Positions 44,904 to 53,380 of a DNA stretch of 64,000 nucleotides are shown piece after piece. The notes beneath the pieces are model-generated. The model did not search any database. It was not told where the DNA came from and worked only from the letters and a program-made list of their open reading frames with translations. The translations under genes and the position numbers were made by a program. The stretch covers positions 248,001-312,000 of the forward strand of contig NZ_CP030850.1 in assembly GCF_003325355.1 (NCBI RefSeq), in the 5' to 3' direction. Numbering within the stretch: position 1 is the first letter of the stretch; each line of letters opens with the position of its first letter. This stretch comes from Runella rosea (lineage in GTDB: Bacteria; Bacteroidota; Bacteroidia; Cytophagales; Spirosomataceae).

Positions 44904-45674
44904 ATGGAGCAACAACAGATAAAATTGGTCGTTTTGGACATGGCCGGAACGACCGTAGCCGATCAGCATGAGGTGGAGGCCTGCTTTGCAAAAGCAGCGC
45001 GTATGTCGGGACTCGAAGCTTCTGACGAAGCAATTTTGGCGGCACAGGGATTATCGAAGCGTTATGTATTTCAATTGTTTTGGAGAGCCCAGCTCGGAGA
45101 ATCTCATCCGGATGTAGAAACACAGGTTGATAAGTCGTACGCTATTTTTAAAGAGGTATTGGAAGCACACTATCAGACTCAGCCCGTTTTTCCGACCGAC
45201 GGCTGCCTGAAGCTGTTTAGCTACCTTAAACAAAATAACATTAAGATTGCTTTGACGACGGGCTTTTATCGGGTTGTGACCGATATTATATTGGGTCGTT
45301 TGGGCTGGCTCGAAGGCTTGGATGAAAATCGTATTGGCAATGACGACAGCATAATTCAAGCATCTATTGCCAGTGATGAAGTAGAGCATGGCCGCCCTGC
45401 GCCGTTGATGATTCAAAAAGCAATGCGCCTCTTGGGTGTCACTGATCCTAAACACGTGATTAATGCGGGCGATACGCCTTCTGATTTGCAATCAGGTAAT
45501 GCAGCAGGCGTTTTGTTGAACTTAGGCGTAACGAACGGCACCCACACCGTCGAGCAGCTCATAGGCCATCCACACGATGCGCTGATTGGCTCGATTGACG
45601 AAATTATTAATCTAATAGAAGGAATTAAACAGGGCCGCCCAAGCGGTAAAACAGCGGATGCGTACTCATTTTGA
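44904..45674 (+). CDS. Phosphonatase-like (PhnX-like) HAD hydrolase, TIGR03351 type
   Basis: 256 residues. The features that set phosphonatases apart from other HAD enzymes are present: DxAGT nucleophile motif (Asp12, DMAGTT), a cap-domain lysine at residue 52 (QGLSKRYV) matching the Schiff-base Lys53 of PhnX, TTG motif II (118-120), Arg164 (HGRPAP) in place of the usual Lys, and GDTPSD (189-194). PhnX splits the C-P bond of phosphonoacetaldehyde. This clade is thought to act on the same or a closely related 2-oxoethylphosphonate. It overlaps the FAD oxidoreductase gene by 17 nt, so the two are coupled. Confidence 0.82.
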   Translation: MEQQQIKLVVLDMAGTTVADQHEVEACFAKAARMSGLEASDEAILAAQGLSKRYVFQLFWRAQLGESHPDVETQVDKSYAIFKEVLEAHYQTQPVFPTDGCLKLFSYLKQNNIKIALTTGFYRVVTDIILGRLGWLEGLDENRIGNDDSIIQASIASDEVEHGRPAPLMIQKAMRLLGVTDPKHVINAGDTPSDLQSGNAAGVLLNLGVTNGTHTVEQLIGHPHDALIGSIDEIINLIEGIKQGRPSGKTADAYSF

Positions 45675-46806
45675 CCTAATCGTGGTCGGTGGCGGTATCA
45701 TGGGGACTTTCCATGCTTACCATGCCGCTCGACAAAATAAATCTGTATTACTCTTAGAAAAGGATAATTTTCCGGTAGGCGCAACCGTTCGAAATTTTGG
45801 CCAAGCGGTTCCGTCTGGGTTGGCTGGGAGATGGTTCGAGTACGGCCAACGTAGCTTGGAATTATACCAAGAACTTCAATCAAAAACCGATTTAACCGTT
45901 CGCAAAAACGGCTCGGTCTACATCGCTTCTGACGCCGATGAGTGGCAGTTGGCCAATGAATTGTACGATTATTATCAGAAAATCGGCTACCCCTGCGAGC
46001 TGTTGACTCGGGAGAGTTGCCTAGAGAAATATCCCTACTTACAAAAGGAATATCCCGTAGGCGCTGTTTTCTTTCCTGGTGAATTGACCGTTGACTCCCC
46101 GAAACTGATGAAACAGTTTTTGGCGTATTGTTCAGAACAAGAAGGTATTACGTACATCAACAATGCAACCGTGGTGGAGTGCCAATCCTCAAACGGAAAA
46201 GCTACCGTGCGGCTTACCAACCAAAAGACGTTTGAAGCAAGCAAAGTGCTCATTTGTAATGGTCACGAGTTTCGGATGCTTTATCCCGAACTGTTTGCCA
46301 AAAGTGGCTTGATTGTCAGCAAATTGCAAATGCTTCAAACCATTGCTTTTCCTGAGTTGAACATGAAAGGGAATATTCTGACGGGATTGACGATTCGGCG
46401 TTATGAGTCTTTTCAGCAACTTTCATCATACGCCAACCTCACCACGCCCGCCCATTATGATGAACTTAAAAAGTGGGGTATTCACGTGCTGTTCAAGCAG
46501 GCTTTGGATGGCTCGGTTGTGGTGGGTGACTCGCACGAATACGCAGGGGCGCAAAACGTGGATGATTTGGGCTATCATATCAACGATTACATCAATCAAT
46601 TGATTATTGACGAAGCCAAGCGCATTGTAAGTTTCCCCGTCGAAAAAATGCAAATGAGCTGGGCAGGGTTTTATAGTCAAACGTCCGACGAAATTTACGA
46701 ATACGATGTCGACGAACATATTCGTATCATTACGGGTATTGGCGGAAAAGGAATGACTTCCAGCGGTGGATACGCGGAGGAAAGCATTGCTCGCCTGTTT
46801 TCATAA
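45658..46806 (+). CDS. FAD-dependent oxidoreductase, TIGR03364 (phosphonate-associated) family
   Basis: 382 residues of the DAO fold. The dinucleotide motif is FDLIVVGGGIMGTFHAYHAA, then RNFGQAVPSGL and a C-terminal ITGIGGKGMTSSGGYAEE that closes the FAD site. Members of this clade are found next to TIGR03351 phosphonatase-like enzymes and have been proposed to deaminate an aminophosphonate oxidatively, giving the aldehyde for that hydrolase. Starts 17 nt inside the preceding gene. A general amino-acid oxidase activity cannot be excluded from sequence. Confidence 0.8.
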   Translation: MRTHFDLIVVGGGIMGTFHAYHAARQNKSVLLLEKDNFPVGATVRNFGQAVPSGLAGRWFEYGQRSLELYQELQSKTDLTVRKNGSVYIASDADEWQLANELYDYYQKIGYPCELLTRESCLEKYPYLQKEYPVGAVFFPGELTVDSPKLMKQFLAYCSEQEGITYINNATVVECQSSNGKATVRLTNQKTFEASKVLICNGHEFRMLYPELFAKSGLIVSKLQMLQTIAFPELNMKGNILTGLTIRRYESFQQLSSYANLTTPAHYDELKKWGIHVLFKQALDGSVVVGDSHEYAGAQNVDDLGYHINDYINQLIIDEAKRIVSFPVEKMQMSWAGFYSQTSDEIYEYDVDEHIRIITGIGGKGMTSSGGYAEESIARLFS

Positions 46807-46817
46807 TCCTAAAATAC

Positions 46818-46859
46818 AGAACGCTGATTGGATGAAATCATGCTGAAAATCAGCGTTCT
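46818..46859. terminator. Hairpin between convergent genes
   Basis: AGAACGCTGATT (46818-46829) and AATCAGCGTTCT (46848-46859), 12-bp perfect stem, no T run. It lies between the stops of the FAD oxidoreductase and the esterase. Confidence 0.6.
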
Positions 46860-46865
46860 AGTGTA

Positions 46866-47510
46866 TCAAAGCTTTAGGTTTTTCAATACTTCTCGGTCAA
46901 TAGTATGTTTTCCGTCAAACGTAACCACCGCCAAATGAGGAATGTCCGTCTTTATGTCGGCTTCGTACTTATCTAAATCGACCTGAACCAAATATTCATC
47001 CTGCGTGCCGTAGACCAACGTCGTCGGAACGTTGGATAATTTAGCGGGGGCGATTACATCGGCTATGCCATTGCCAAAGAATCCTGCCCAAATCACCACC
47101 CTATCGTACCGAACATGGCCATTGTTGAGCCATCGCAGCAGGGTTGCATTCCCCTGCGAAAATCCTAACATATTAATTTGAATGTTATTGGGGTTTCGTT
47201 CTTCCAGTAAGGTGTCGTACAATTGATTGAGGTAAAAAATGTAATCGTCGATTTCGTAAGCGCGCTCCTCTTTCGTCATCCAAGTAGCACCTACCCGCCC
47301 ACTGACACCCTGTAAATAGAACCGTGAGAGTGCTTCTGGGGCCACAATAACGGTTTGGCTATCGTTAAGAACGTCAAATTTTTTGATAAAAAATTGGGCT
47401 AGTTGGCCATAGCCATGAAGGACAAACCAAACTTGTTTTGTGCGTTCATTGAGCGTCCCCAACGTGAAATACCGGGCTGTTCGTTTAACTTGCAGGTGGT
47501 GTTCTTGCAT
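46866..47510 (-). CDS. Alpha/beta-hydrolase, phospholipase/carboxylesterase type
   Basis: 214 residues, cytosolic. VWFVLHGYGQLAQFF forms the oxyanion-hole region, NMLGFSQGNATLLRW the nucleophile elbow (Ser in GFSQG), VYGTQDEY the Asp and FDGKHTIDREVL the His. The fold and size match small serine esterases (YpfH/APT-like). The start ATG 47510 is followed, on the other strand, by the divergent promoter of the membrane-protein gene within 10-20 nt. Confidence 0.82.
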   Translation of the reverse strand: MQEHHLQVKRTARYFTLGTLNERTKQVWFVLHGYGQLAQFFIKKFDVLNDSQTVIVAPEALSRFYLQGVSGRVGATWMTKEERAYEIDDYIFYLNQLYDTLLEERNPNNIQINMLGFSQGNATLLRWLNNGHVRYDRVVIWAGFFGNGIADVIAPAKLSNVPTTLVYGTQDEYLVQVDLDKYEADIKTDIPHLAVVTFDGKHTIDREVLKNLKL

Positions 47511-47519
47511 AATTTGAAG

Positions 47520-47527
47520 TATATTTG
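47520..47527 (+). promoter_or_regulatory. -7 element for the 135-residue membrane protein
   Basis: TATATTTG, a perfect TAnnTTTG box. It overlaps the upstream TTG codon (47525) of the reading frame, so translation must begin at ATG 47585. No clear -33 box. Confidence 0.5.
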
Positions 47528-47584
47528 CCGCACCTAAATGGGCGCCTGCGCAAGTTATTCGTTATTTACAAATTGTTGTTTTTT

Positions 47585-47992
47585 ATGAACCGGAATCTTT
47601 CTTTTTACCTTATTTTAGTTGTTTTAGTGGTCGTTGACGCGTGGCTTTTGGCCCATCCCAACCTACTGGGGAAATTGGGGGTTTTGGTTTTTAAATACGA
47701 TATGATCAGAACATTCTCCCGGGCCTTGGCAACGGTTGGAATCTCCGCTTTGGTCAGCATTCTCATTGTGGCGTTTATGCCAAAAGCGGGCAAACAAACT
47801 GCCCTGATTGTTTTAGGAATCCTTACGGTTGGCTCGATTGGGTTGTTGATCAATACAATAATGAAATTTTCTTCGGGCTCTTATGCCATGACGGGAGCTG
47901 GCTTTAAAACAGGAGCCATCCTGATGCCGATTATCTTACTGTTGATTTTTGGAAATGGCTTGTTAGAGACCTTTAAGCTTAAAAAAGCCTGA
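47585..47992 (+). CDS. Small four-helix membrane protein, function unknown
   Basis: 135 residues from ATG 47585. Four hydrophobic helices: about 5-22, 43-65 (VGISALVSILIVAFM), 70-92 and 109-128 (ILMPIILLLIFGNGLL). Charged residues are few and lie in the loops. I recognise no family. It stands alone between a divergent esterase and a gene with its own promoter. Confidence 0.7.
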   Translation: MNRNLSFYLILVVLVVVDAWLLAHPNLLGKLGVLVFKYDMIRTFSRALATVGISALVSILIVAFMPKAGKQTALIVLGILTVGSIGLLINTIMKFSSGSYAMTGAGFKTGAILMPIILLLIFGNGLLETFKLKKA

Positions 47993-48177
47993 CAGCGCTC
48001 GGTATCCCAAACGGTTTAGGGCTTTCTTGCTTCCCTTCAGCCACTTTTTTCTACGCCTGAGCTACGATAAATTGAGTTCCTTTTTCTTTTTTCTGACTTT
48101 TGATGTGTCAAAAAGGCAGTCGGTATCGTTGTATTACCGATAACTAAGATTATAAGTCTCTATGCCTCAGAGAAGTA

Positions 48178-48185
48178 TATCTTTG
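48178..48185 (+). promoter_or_regulatory. -7 element upstream of the 250-residue lipoprotein-like gene
   Basis: Perfect TATCTTTG box, 24 nt before the ATG; no matching -33. Confidence 0.45.
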
Positions 48186-48208
48186 CACCTGATTACAATT
48201 TAACAGCT

Positions 48209-48961
48209 ATGAAAAAGATAAAGTACACCTTGATTTCGTTGGCGATTGCCATTGGACTGAAAGCCTGTTGGGTTAAAAACGACAGTCAAATTGCGTTAAA
48301 AGGTACATTTTTGAACGAATCGTACCTCGCACATGCTTCCGATACGCTTTTAAGCGCGATTCCCTTTTATTGTACCGAATTGGTTTTCGACCGTCCCGAC
48401 AGCGTTCTGGTCCGAAATGGTGTGGAAGAGTATCCGTTAAAATACGAAATCCATCAGGATACCTGTTTTGTGAAAAATGCGTATCAGCACCAGGGTAAAC
48501 TGCGGGATTTAGTGTTGATTTTGTCGTCGGATACTTCGTTTGTGGCTTTAGAACAGGAGTTTACGGGCCAAAGTCAACCTGCGTCTTTTCGAAAAACTTC
48601 CATTTTTAAAGGATTTGAATACGGCTTGAATAATGCCACCGTTGCTGGAAAGTATACCATCGGTGATGCCGCTACCCAAAAAGAAGTAGTCGTCACGTTT
48701 ACGGCGGATGGTCGGATTGAGGGGCTTCCAACGTACCAAAAATTTTCGGTATGTTATTCGGGAGATTGTGTTTCGGAGCCTCTGGAGGCCTCCAACGTAA
48801 TAATGCTAGAAAATGCCCAAAAGGAAGTCGAGTTTGCCGTTTGGCGGTTTGATAAGTCGACGAAACGCCTGACTATATTAAAACTTGCGAAGCCACAGCC
48901 CGACATCAAAGGCGAAAGAGCGATTCAATCAACGCTGCTGGAAGCTGGAAAAATCAGTTAG
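48209..48961 (+). CDS. Putative lipoprotein, hypothetical
   Basis: 250 residues. MKKIKYTLISLAIAIGLKACWVK looks like a lipoprotein signal with Cys about 20 (LKAC, an acceptable lipobox). The mature part is beta-rich with repeated short strands (KYTIGDAATQKEVVVTFTADGRIEGL, about residues 150-175), reminiscent of META/HslJ-like or lipocalin-like domains, but I cannot name a family. It lies 43 nt before another lipoprotein gene, and the pair may form an operon. Confidence 0.7.
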   Translation: MKKIKYTLISLAIAIGLKACWVKNDSQIALKGTFLNESYLAHASDTLLSAIPFYCTELVFDRPDSVLVRNGVEEYPLKYEIHQDTCFVKNAYQHQGKLRDLVLILSSDTSFVALEQEFTGQSQPASFRKTSIFKGFEYGLNNATVAGKYTIGDAATQKEVVVTFTADGRIEGLPTYQKFSVCYSGDCVSEPLEASNVIMLENAQKEVEFAVWRFDKSTKRLTILKLAKPQPDIKGERAIQSTLLEAGKIS

Positions 48962-49004
48962 AACTGAGGTGTTTAACCTATTTATTATCCTATTTAGTTC
49001 AGCC

Positions 49005-49592
49005 ATGAATTTAAAAATGACCCACGTTTATTTGCCATTGATTTTTCTGCTTTTTATCGTATTGGGGTGTAAAACCGAGCCAGAACGAACAAATAAAAAT
49101 GCTACGAATCCGAAGATAACGCAAACTTCGACCTTAGAAAAGACGGCTGAGATACCGCCGAGGATGAAGCCTTTCGCTTTGACTTTCAATGATTTGATTG
49201 AAAAAGGTCGGTTGAATAAATTACCAACATTGACCCAGAAAGAAATCGCTACTTATTTCGTGGAAGCCATTGATGAAAACTTTACTGAAGAGTACAAGTA
49301 TCATCTTTTGGACGAAATCGTTACGGCGACCAACGGAAAAATGCTGCTTATAGCCCGGGAATACGACAACGAAAACACCGTCTGGCTGTGTTTGTATGAC
49401 AAAAATCATAAAATTCTGAATGCCAAAGAGGTGTATTACGACAATGCCGAGGGGAACTATCAGGTAGAAGCAAGCCTTAAAAATGATACGCTGACGCTTT
49501 TTATGGACGATGTCAACGAAGGAAAATATACTGAGAAGTATACCTTCGAAAAAGATTTTAAAATCAAGCAGTTAATTAAAAAAAGTAAATAG
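49005..49592 (+). CDS. Putative lipoprotein, hypothetical
   Basis: 195 residues from ATG 49005 (a longer frame to 48885 lies inside the previous gene and lacks a signal; ATG 49017 is also possible). The signal MTHVYLPLIFLLFIVLGC ends in a good lipobox (VLGC). A Thr/Asn/Lys-rich linker leads to a soluble domain with LPTLTQKEIATYFVE and YNLLD-like segments ending FEKDFKIKQLIKKSK. No family recognised. It is followed by 445 nt without a protein gene. Confidence 0.7.
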   Translation: MNLKMTHVYLPLIFLLFIVLGCKTEPERTNKNATNPKITQTSTLEKTAEIPPRMKPFALTFNDLIEKGRLNKLPTLTQKEIATYFVEAIDENFTEEYKYHLLDEIVTATNGKMLLIAREYDNENTVWLCLYDKNHKILNAKEVYYDNAEGNYQVEASLKNDTLTLFMDDVNEGKYTEKYTFEKDFKIKQLIKKSK

Positions 49593-49672
49593 CATAGTTG
49601 TAGTTGCTCCAGTGTAGTCGTGTAGAGCGTTGATTTTAAGGAGCTTAAATGGAAAGTAGGGTTGAGTGTTTG

Positions 49673-49882
49673 CAAAAAAAACAGGCCTCAACTAAAAGTC
49701 GAGGCCTGTCCAACCCATACAGCCATTTTAAAAATATTTTACTTAACGTAAGTTTCTGTTTTGAAATTGTGTTATAACTTCATTTGTCATAACAATTAAA
49801 TAACAAAGTTTCTGCTTTAAAAAGTTCCCACTTGTGATACTTTACAGACAGAACAGGATTTTATCTATTTTGTTTAAAACTT
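49673..49882 (-). ncRNA. Candidate noncoding RNA, about 210 nt, with intrinsic terminator
   Basis: On the minus strand a promoter at 49886-49915 predicts a start near 49882. Transcription would end at a strong terminator: ACAGGCCTCGAC (49698-49709 complement) and GTTGAGGCCTGT pair in a 12-bp stem with one G-U, then eight T (49673-49680). Only very short reading frames occur; one of 12 codons (MAVWVGQASTFS) runs into the terminator stem. The unit lies 155 nt beyond the stop of the TonB receptor gene, so it could instead be that gene's 3' UTR. I cannot assign it to a known RNA family. Confidence 0.45.
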
Positions 49883-49885
49883 TTG

Positions 49886-49915
49886 CAAGGTAGCAAAATA
49901 GTTTAATCCAACAAA
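49886..49915 (-). promoter_or_regulatory. Promoter of the candidate minus-strand RNA
   Basis: Minus-strand TTTG (49912-49915), exactly 19 nt spacer, then TACCTTG (49886-49892), which is TAnnTTTG with one T missing. The remaining bases to 50037 contain no gene that I can support. Confidence 0.5.
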
Positions 49916-50037
49916 TGTACATTAATCGTATTTTTTTTATCCTCTGATGCGACAAACTCGCCCAAAAAAGCGTCGAAAATTGGAATCTTAATTCCGAAAG
50001 TTAGACAGTTTATTTTCTCAAAAGTTTAACAATTTTG

Positions 50038-52143
50038 CTACGATTTTTTTTGAACATTTATTTTTAATCCCCCAAACCAGAAGCGCCCCTGAGCGGGTTC
50101 GAAATAGCGCCCGTTGGCGGCATTGATTTGGACGTTTTGAAAATAAATGGTATTCAGTAAGTTGTTTACCCCTACAAAAGGCTCAATTCCTAAACGTCCT
50201 GCGCGAAAAGTGCCCCCAATTCTTAGGTTCAAGTTGGTATATCCATTGGCAGTCACGGCGTTGGCATCGTCGGCGTAGAGGTCAGAAGCATGGCGTACCT
50301 GCGCAATGGCAAACAAACCCGACGGTCGGAAGTACCTTAATTCGGCCTGAGCGGCGTGTTTGGGAATGCCGGGTAGGGTATTTCCGTCAAATTCACCTGC
50401 CGTGGTTTTATAGGTTTTGTACTTAAAATCAGAGTAGGTATAGTTTGAAAACAAGGACAAACCTTTGGCCAAGATCGTGTTGAAACTAAGCTCAATCCCC
50501 TGCCGGCGCGAGCTTCCCGCATTGCGATAAAAAACGCGCCCCGGTTGCCCAGTGATTTGATACGGCACTAATTCATCTTTTACATTTATGTTGAACAAAG
50601 CCACATCTACCCGCAGACGACTGCTCAGAAAGGTTTTGGCTCCGATTTCATAGTTGGTGGCGCGTTGAGGGTTTAATTCAGGGTTTAGCCCGCCCGTTCC
50701 TGATGGATTGTTGGAGAGTTCGCTGAGCGTAGGGGTTTCGAAGCTGGTACCCAAATTGGTGTAAACATTCACCTTTGATGAAAGCTCGTACGAAATTCCG
50801 AGGGTAGGGTTGAGGCGGCTGTATTGCCGTTTGCCCGATTGGTCGCCGTCGCTCAGGAAGGCATCTTCGGCTTTCATCCGAATGGCATCCGAGCGTAAGC
50901 CAGTAAGGAGAGTCGCTTTGCGAAAAGAAAGTTCTTGGGTAATGTAGGCGGCAATGTTTTTGAAAGATTCGATTTGGTCAAACGTGAGTTTTCCGCGGGT
51001 TCCCGTTAGGTTATCAAAACGGCGGCGGGTATCGGCCTGAGTTTCAAAATCGGTGCCTAGTCGAAACCGATAGTTGAGCTCTCCAAATTGTTGGGTGTAT
51101 TGGTATTGCCAGCTTGCGCCTGCAAATGCGCGATTGATGGTTCCTGCGCCTGCGGCCTGAAACGCTAGGTAATTGGCAAAGTCACGTTTTGTGCCAAAAA
51201 CACGCGCAAAAATCAAACTCTTGCCCATCCGCTTTTCGAAAATAATGCCAATACGCCCCTGATTTACGGATTCTGTGGCCAGAAAACGAAGGTTATTGGG
51301 GTGCGCTTGACGGCGATTTTCGTTTACCTGCGCCAATGTAAGCCCACCTGGATCGTCTGCTTCGGGGCTGGTGCCGTAGTTGGCCAATATCGAAAGGCGC
51401 GTCAGCGAATCAAAATCATAACGGAGTTTTAAGTTGAAAATACTACTCTCCATGCGACTATTGCCGCGATAACCATCTGATTGGTTGTGCGTTCCGATAA
51501 AAACGTATTGGAATTTTCCTTTTTGTCCCCCCGTTTTTACCCGAAAGCTCCTAAATCCGTAGGAGCCTATGGTGGCTTGTCCTTCTACCAATGGCATATC
51601 GGCGGCGTTATCGGTTTGTAGGCTGATGATTCCCCCGGCCGCGTTTCCGAACAATCCCGATGAAGGCCCGCGCATTACTTCCAACCGACGCATGGCGCCC
51701 ATGTCTAAGTTGTCGACGTCGGCTTGCCCGTCGGGGGTTGATTCAGGAATTCCATCTACCACCAATCGAATGCCACGAATTCCGAAAGCCGCCCTTGCGC
51801 CGAATCCACGGATAGAAATCCGCAAATCTTGGTTGAAATTGTCGGGATTTTGGGCAAAAAGTCCAGCCACGCCGCCCAATGATTCAAACAATGAAAGTTG
51901 GGGTTGTCCAATTTGAATTCGGCTGCCATCCAAAACAGTGAGGGCAGCGGGTAGGCGTTTTTCGTTGGTCTCTAGGCGCGTCGTGGTGACGGTGACAGGC
52001 GCAAGCGACAAGGTTTTTAGAGAATCTTTTTGTTGGGCAAAACTGGTAAGAGAAAATAAAATATAGGCCAGACCGCTCAGCTTTGAACAGAAAGCAGGAA
52101 ATGAACACTGGCGAATAGTATAAACCGATAGATTTAAGGACAT
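50038..52143 (-). CDS. FecA-like TonB-dependent siderophore/metal receptor
   Basis: 701 residues. A long N-terminal leader contains a hydrophobic segment ending SLTSFAQQ (about 37). TonB-box region APVTVTTTRLETNEKRLP, plug with DLRISIRGFGARAAFGIRG and VVDGIPESTPDGQADVDNLD, MRRLEVMRGPSSGLFGNAAGGIISLQT, then a barrel ending GRFWFGGLKINVQKKS. This pattern is typical of ferric-chelate receptors such as FecA. It is divergent from an AraC regulator (121-nt gap), which may control it. Confidence 0.88.
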   Translation of the reverse strand: MSLNLSVYTIRQCSFPAFCSKLSGLAYILFSLTSFAQQKDSLKTLSLAPVTVTTTRLETNEKRLPAALTVLDGSRIQIGQPQLSLFESLGGVAGLFAQNPDNFNQDLRISIRGFGARAAFGIRGIRLVVDGIPESTPDGQADVDNLDMGAMRRLEVMRGPSSGLFGNAAGGIISLQTDNAADMPLVEGQATIGSYGFRSFRVKTGGQKGKFQYVFIGTHNQSDGYRGNSRMESSIFNLKLRYDFDSLTRLSILANYGTSPEADDPGGLTLAQVNENRRQAHPNNLRFLATESVNQGRIGIIFEKRMGKSLIFARVFGTKRDFANYLAFQAAGAGTINRAFAGASWQYQYTQQFGELNYRFRLGTDFETQADTRRRFDNLTGTRGKLTFDQIESFKNIAAYITQELSFRKATLLTGLRSDAIRMKAEDAFLSDGDQSGKRQYSRLNPTLGISYELSSKVNVYTNLGTSFETPTLSELSNNPSGTGGLNPELNPQRATNYEIGAKTFLSSRLRVDVALFNINVKDELVPYQITGQPGRVFYRNAGSSRRQGIELSFNTILAKGLSLFSNYTYSDFKYKTYKTTAGEFDGNTLPGIPKHAAQAELRYFRPSGLFAIAQVRHASDLYADDANAVTANGYTNLNLRIGGTFRAGRLGIEPFVGVNNLLNTIYFQNVQINAANGRYFEPAQGRFWFGGLKINVQKKS

Positions 52144-52264
52144 ACGAATTTGTTGTAAAAAGGTTGGTGTTGTTTATTTGTGGAAATAATTATAAAATTG
52201 TAAGGATTTGTACTATTAATCAGGTGGCGCAGTCGAAAAGCGTTTTAAATAGGATGTTTTCTTT

Positions 52265-53182
52265 ATGAATTCTTTTAATTTATCACATCATCTTCAGTCG
52301 CGCAAGTTAGAGCTTGTTGTTGAAAATCGCACCGCTTACACCCTCGAAAATGCCGAGCTCAACATTTATGAAACGCACCAAATTGCTAAAAATGTAGAGC
52401 TGACTTTCAGCAATCCTGTATTGGCAAGTATGATTCGGGGCAAAAAAGTGATGCACCTCGACAATTCACCCTCGTTTGATTTTTTACCTGGCGAATCCGT
52501 CATTGTGCCCGCCGATCAAACCATGCGGATTGATTTTCCCGAAGCTCATTTTGATAATCCAACACAGTGTTTGGCGCTGGCCATTTCTCCTTCCAAGATA
52601 AAACAAATAGTTGAAACCCTTAACGAAAAGGCTCCCTTGGTGGACAATCAACAAGGATGGCAATTTACGAACGAGAATTTTTACTTCACCAACGAGAATT
52701 CTATTCATCTGCTTATTCACCGCTTGATTTACATCTTTACGGAAAACAACGAAGCAAAGGATTTTTTTGCTAATCTGGTGCTGCAAGAGCTTATCGTGCG
52801 TTTGATGCAGACCAAAGCCCGTAATGTATTGACCAACAACCTGCCGAAATTGGCCAATACAAATCGTTTGGCGTTTGCCGTCAAATATGTTCAAGACAAT
52901 ATTCATAAAAATCTAACTGTCGGAGAGTTGGCCGATAAGGCTTGCATGAGTGAGCCTAATTTTTTCCGTTGTTTCAAACAGCAATTTGGCATTACGCCCG
53001 TAGAATACATCAATCAGCAACGTATCCAGTTGTCAATCAAACTGTTGCGAAATACGCAGTACAGCATTGCCGATATTTGTTTTGCGTGTGGGTACAACAA
53101 CCTCAATTATTTTCTGAAAGTATTTAAAAAAGCGGTTGGAACGACTCCCGCCAACTACCGCCGACAGTTTATTGTCTTCTAA
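52265..53182 (+). CDS. AraC-family transcriptional regulator
   Basis: 305 residues. The N-terminal half (about 1-190) looks like an AraC_N-type cupin sensor (DNSPSFDFLPGESVIVPADQTMRIDFPEA). The C-terminal 100 residues carry both HTH motifs: LTVGELADKACMSEPNFFRCFKQQFG and YSIADICFACGYNNLNYFLKVFKKAVG, ending TPANYRRQF. It lies between the divergent FecA-like receptor and the downstream Cox-type operon and could regulate either. The effector is unknown. Confidence 0.9.
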   Translation: MNSFNLSHHLQSRKLELVVENRTAYTLENAELNIYETHQIAKNVELTFSNPVLASMIRGKKVMHLDNSPSFDFLPGESVIVPADQTMRIDFPEAHFDNPTQCLALAISPSKIKQIVETLNEKAPLVDNQQGWQFTNENFYFTNENSIHLLIHRLIYIFTENNEAKDFFANLVLQELIVRLMQTKARNVLTNNLPKLANTNRLAFAVKYVQDNIHKNLTVGELADKACMSEPNFFRCFKQQFGITPVEYINQQRIQLSIKLLRNTQYSIADICFACGYNNLNYFLKVFKKAVGTTPANYRRQFIVF

Positions 53183-53293
53183 TTCCCGCTCAACGCTTCG
53201 TTAAACTCGTCTCAATCTTTCTTTTTTTCCCTAGTTGATAGAATAGTTCTATTTTTTAAGATGATTGTTTAAAGTCTTACAAGGGGTGTTTTT

Positions 53294-53338
53294 TACATTT
53301 GGATATTATTTTATCAATAAATTTTATAAATTTATTGA
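53294..53338 (+). promoter_or_regulatory. -7 element plus palindromic leader/operator of the Cox-type operon
   Basis: A perfect TACATTTG at 53294-53301 predicts a start near 53305. An inverted repeat TCAATAAATTT (53314-53324)/AAATTTATTGA (53328-53338), 11-bp perfect arms around 3 nt, begins about nine bases downstream of it, 43 nt before the first start codon. It is placed like a repressor operator or a leader hairpin. The -33 half is not at the right distance. Confidence 0.5.
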
Positions 53339-53380
53339 GCAAGTTAAACAACATTACCCTAAATTTAAATCTTATATTAA

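Noticed and set aside
44904-45674. Calling the HAD protein PhnX outright
   Set aside because: No PhnW transaminase is present and the partner is an FAD oxidoreductase, which points to the separate TIGR03351 clade.
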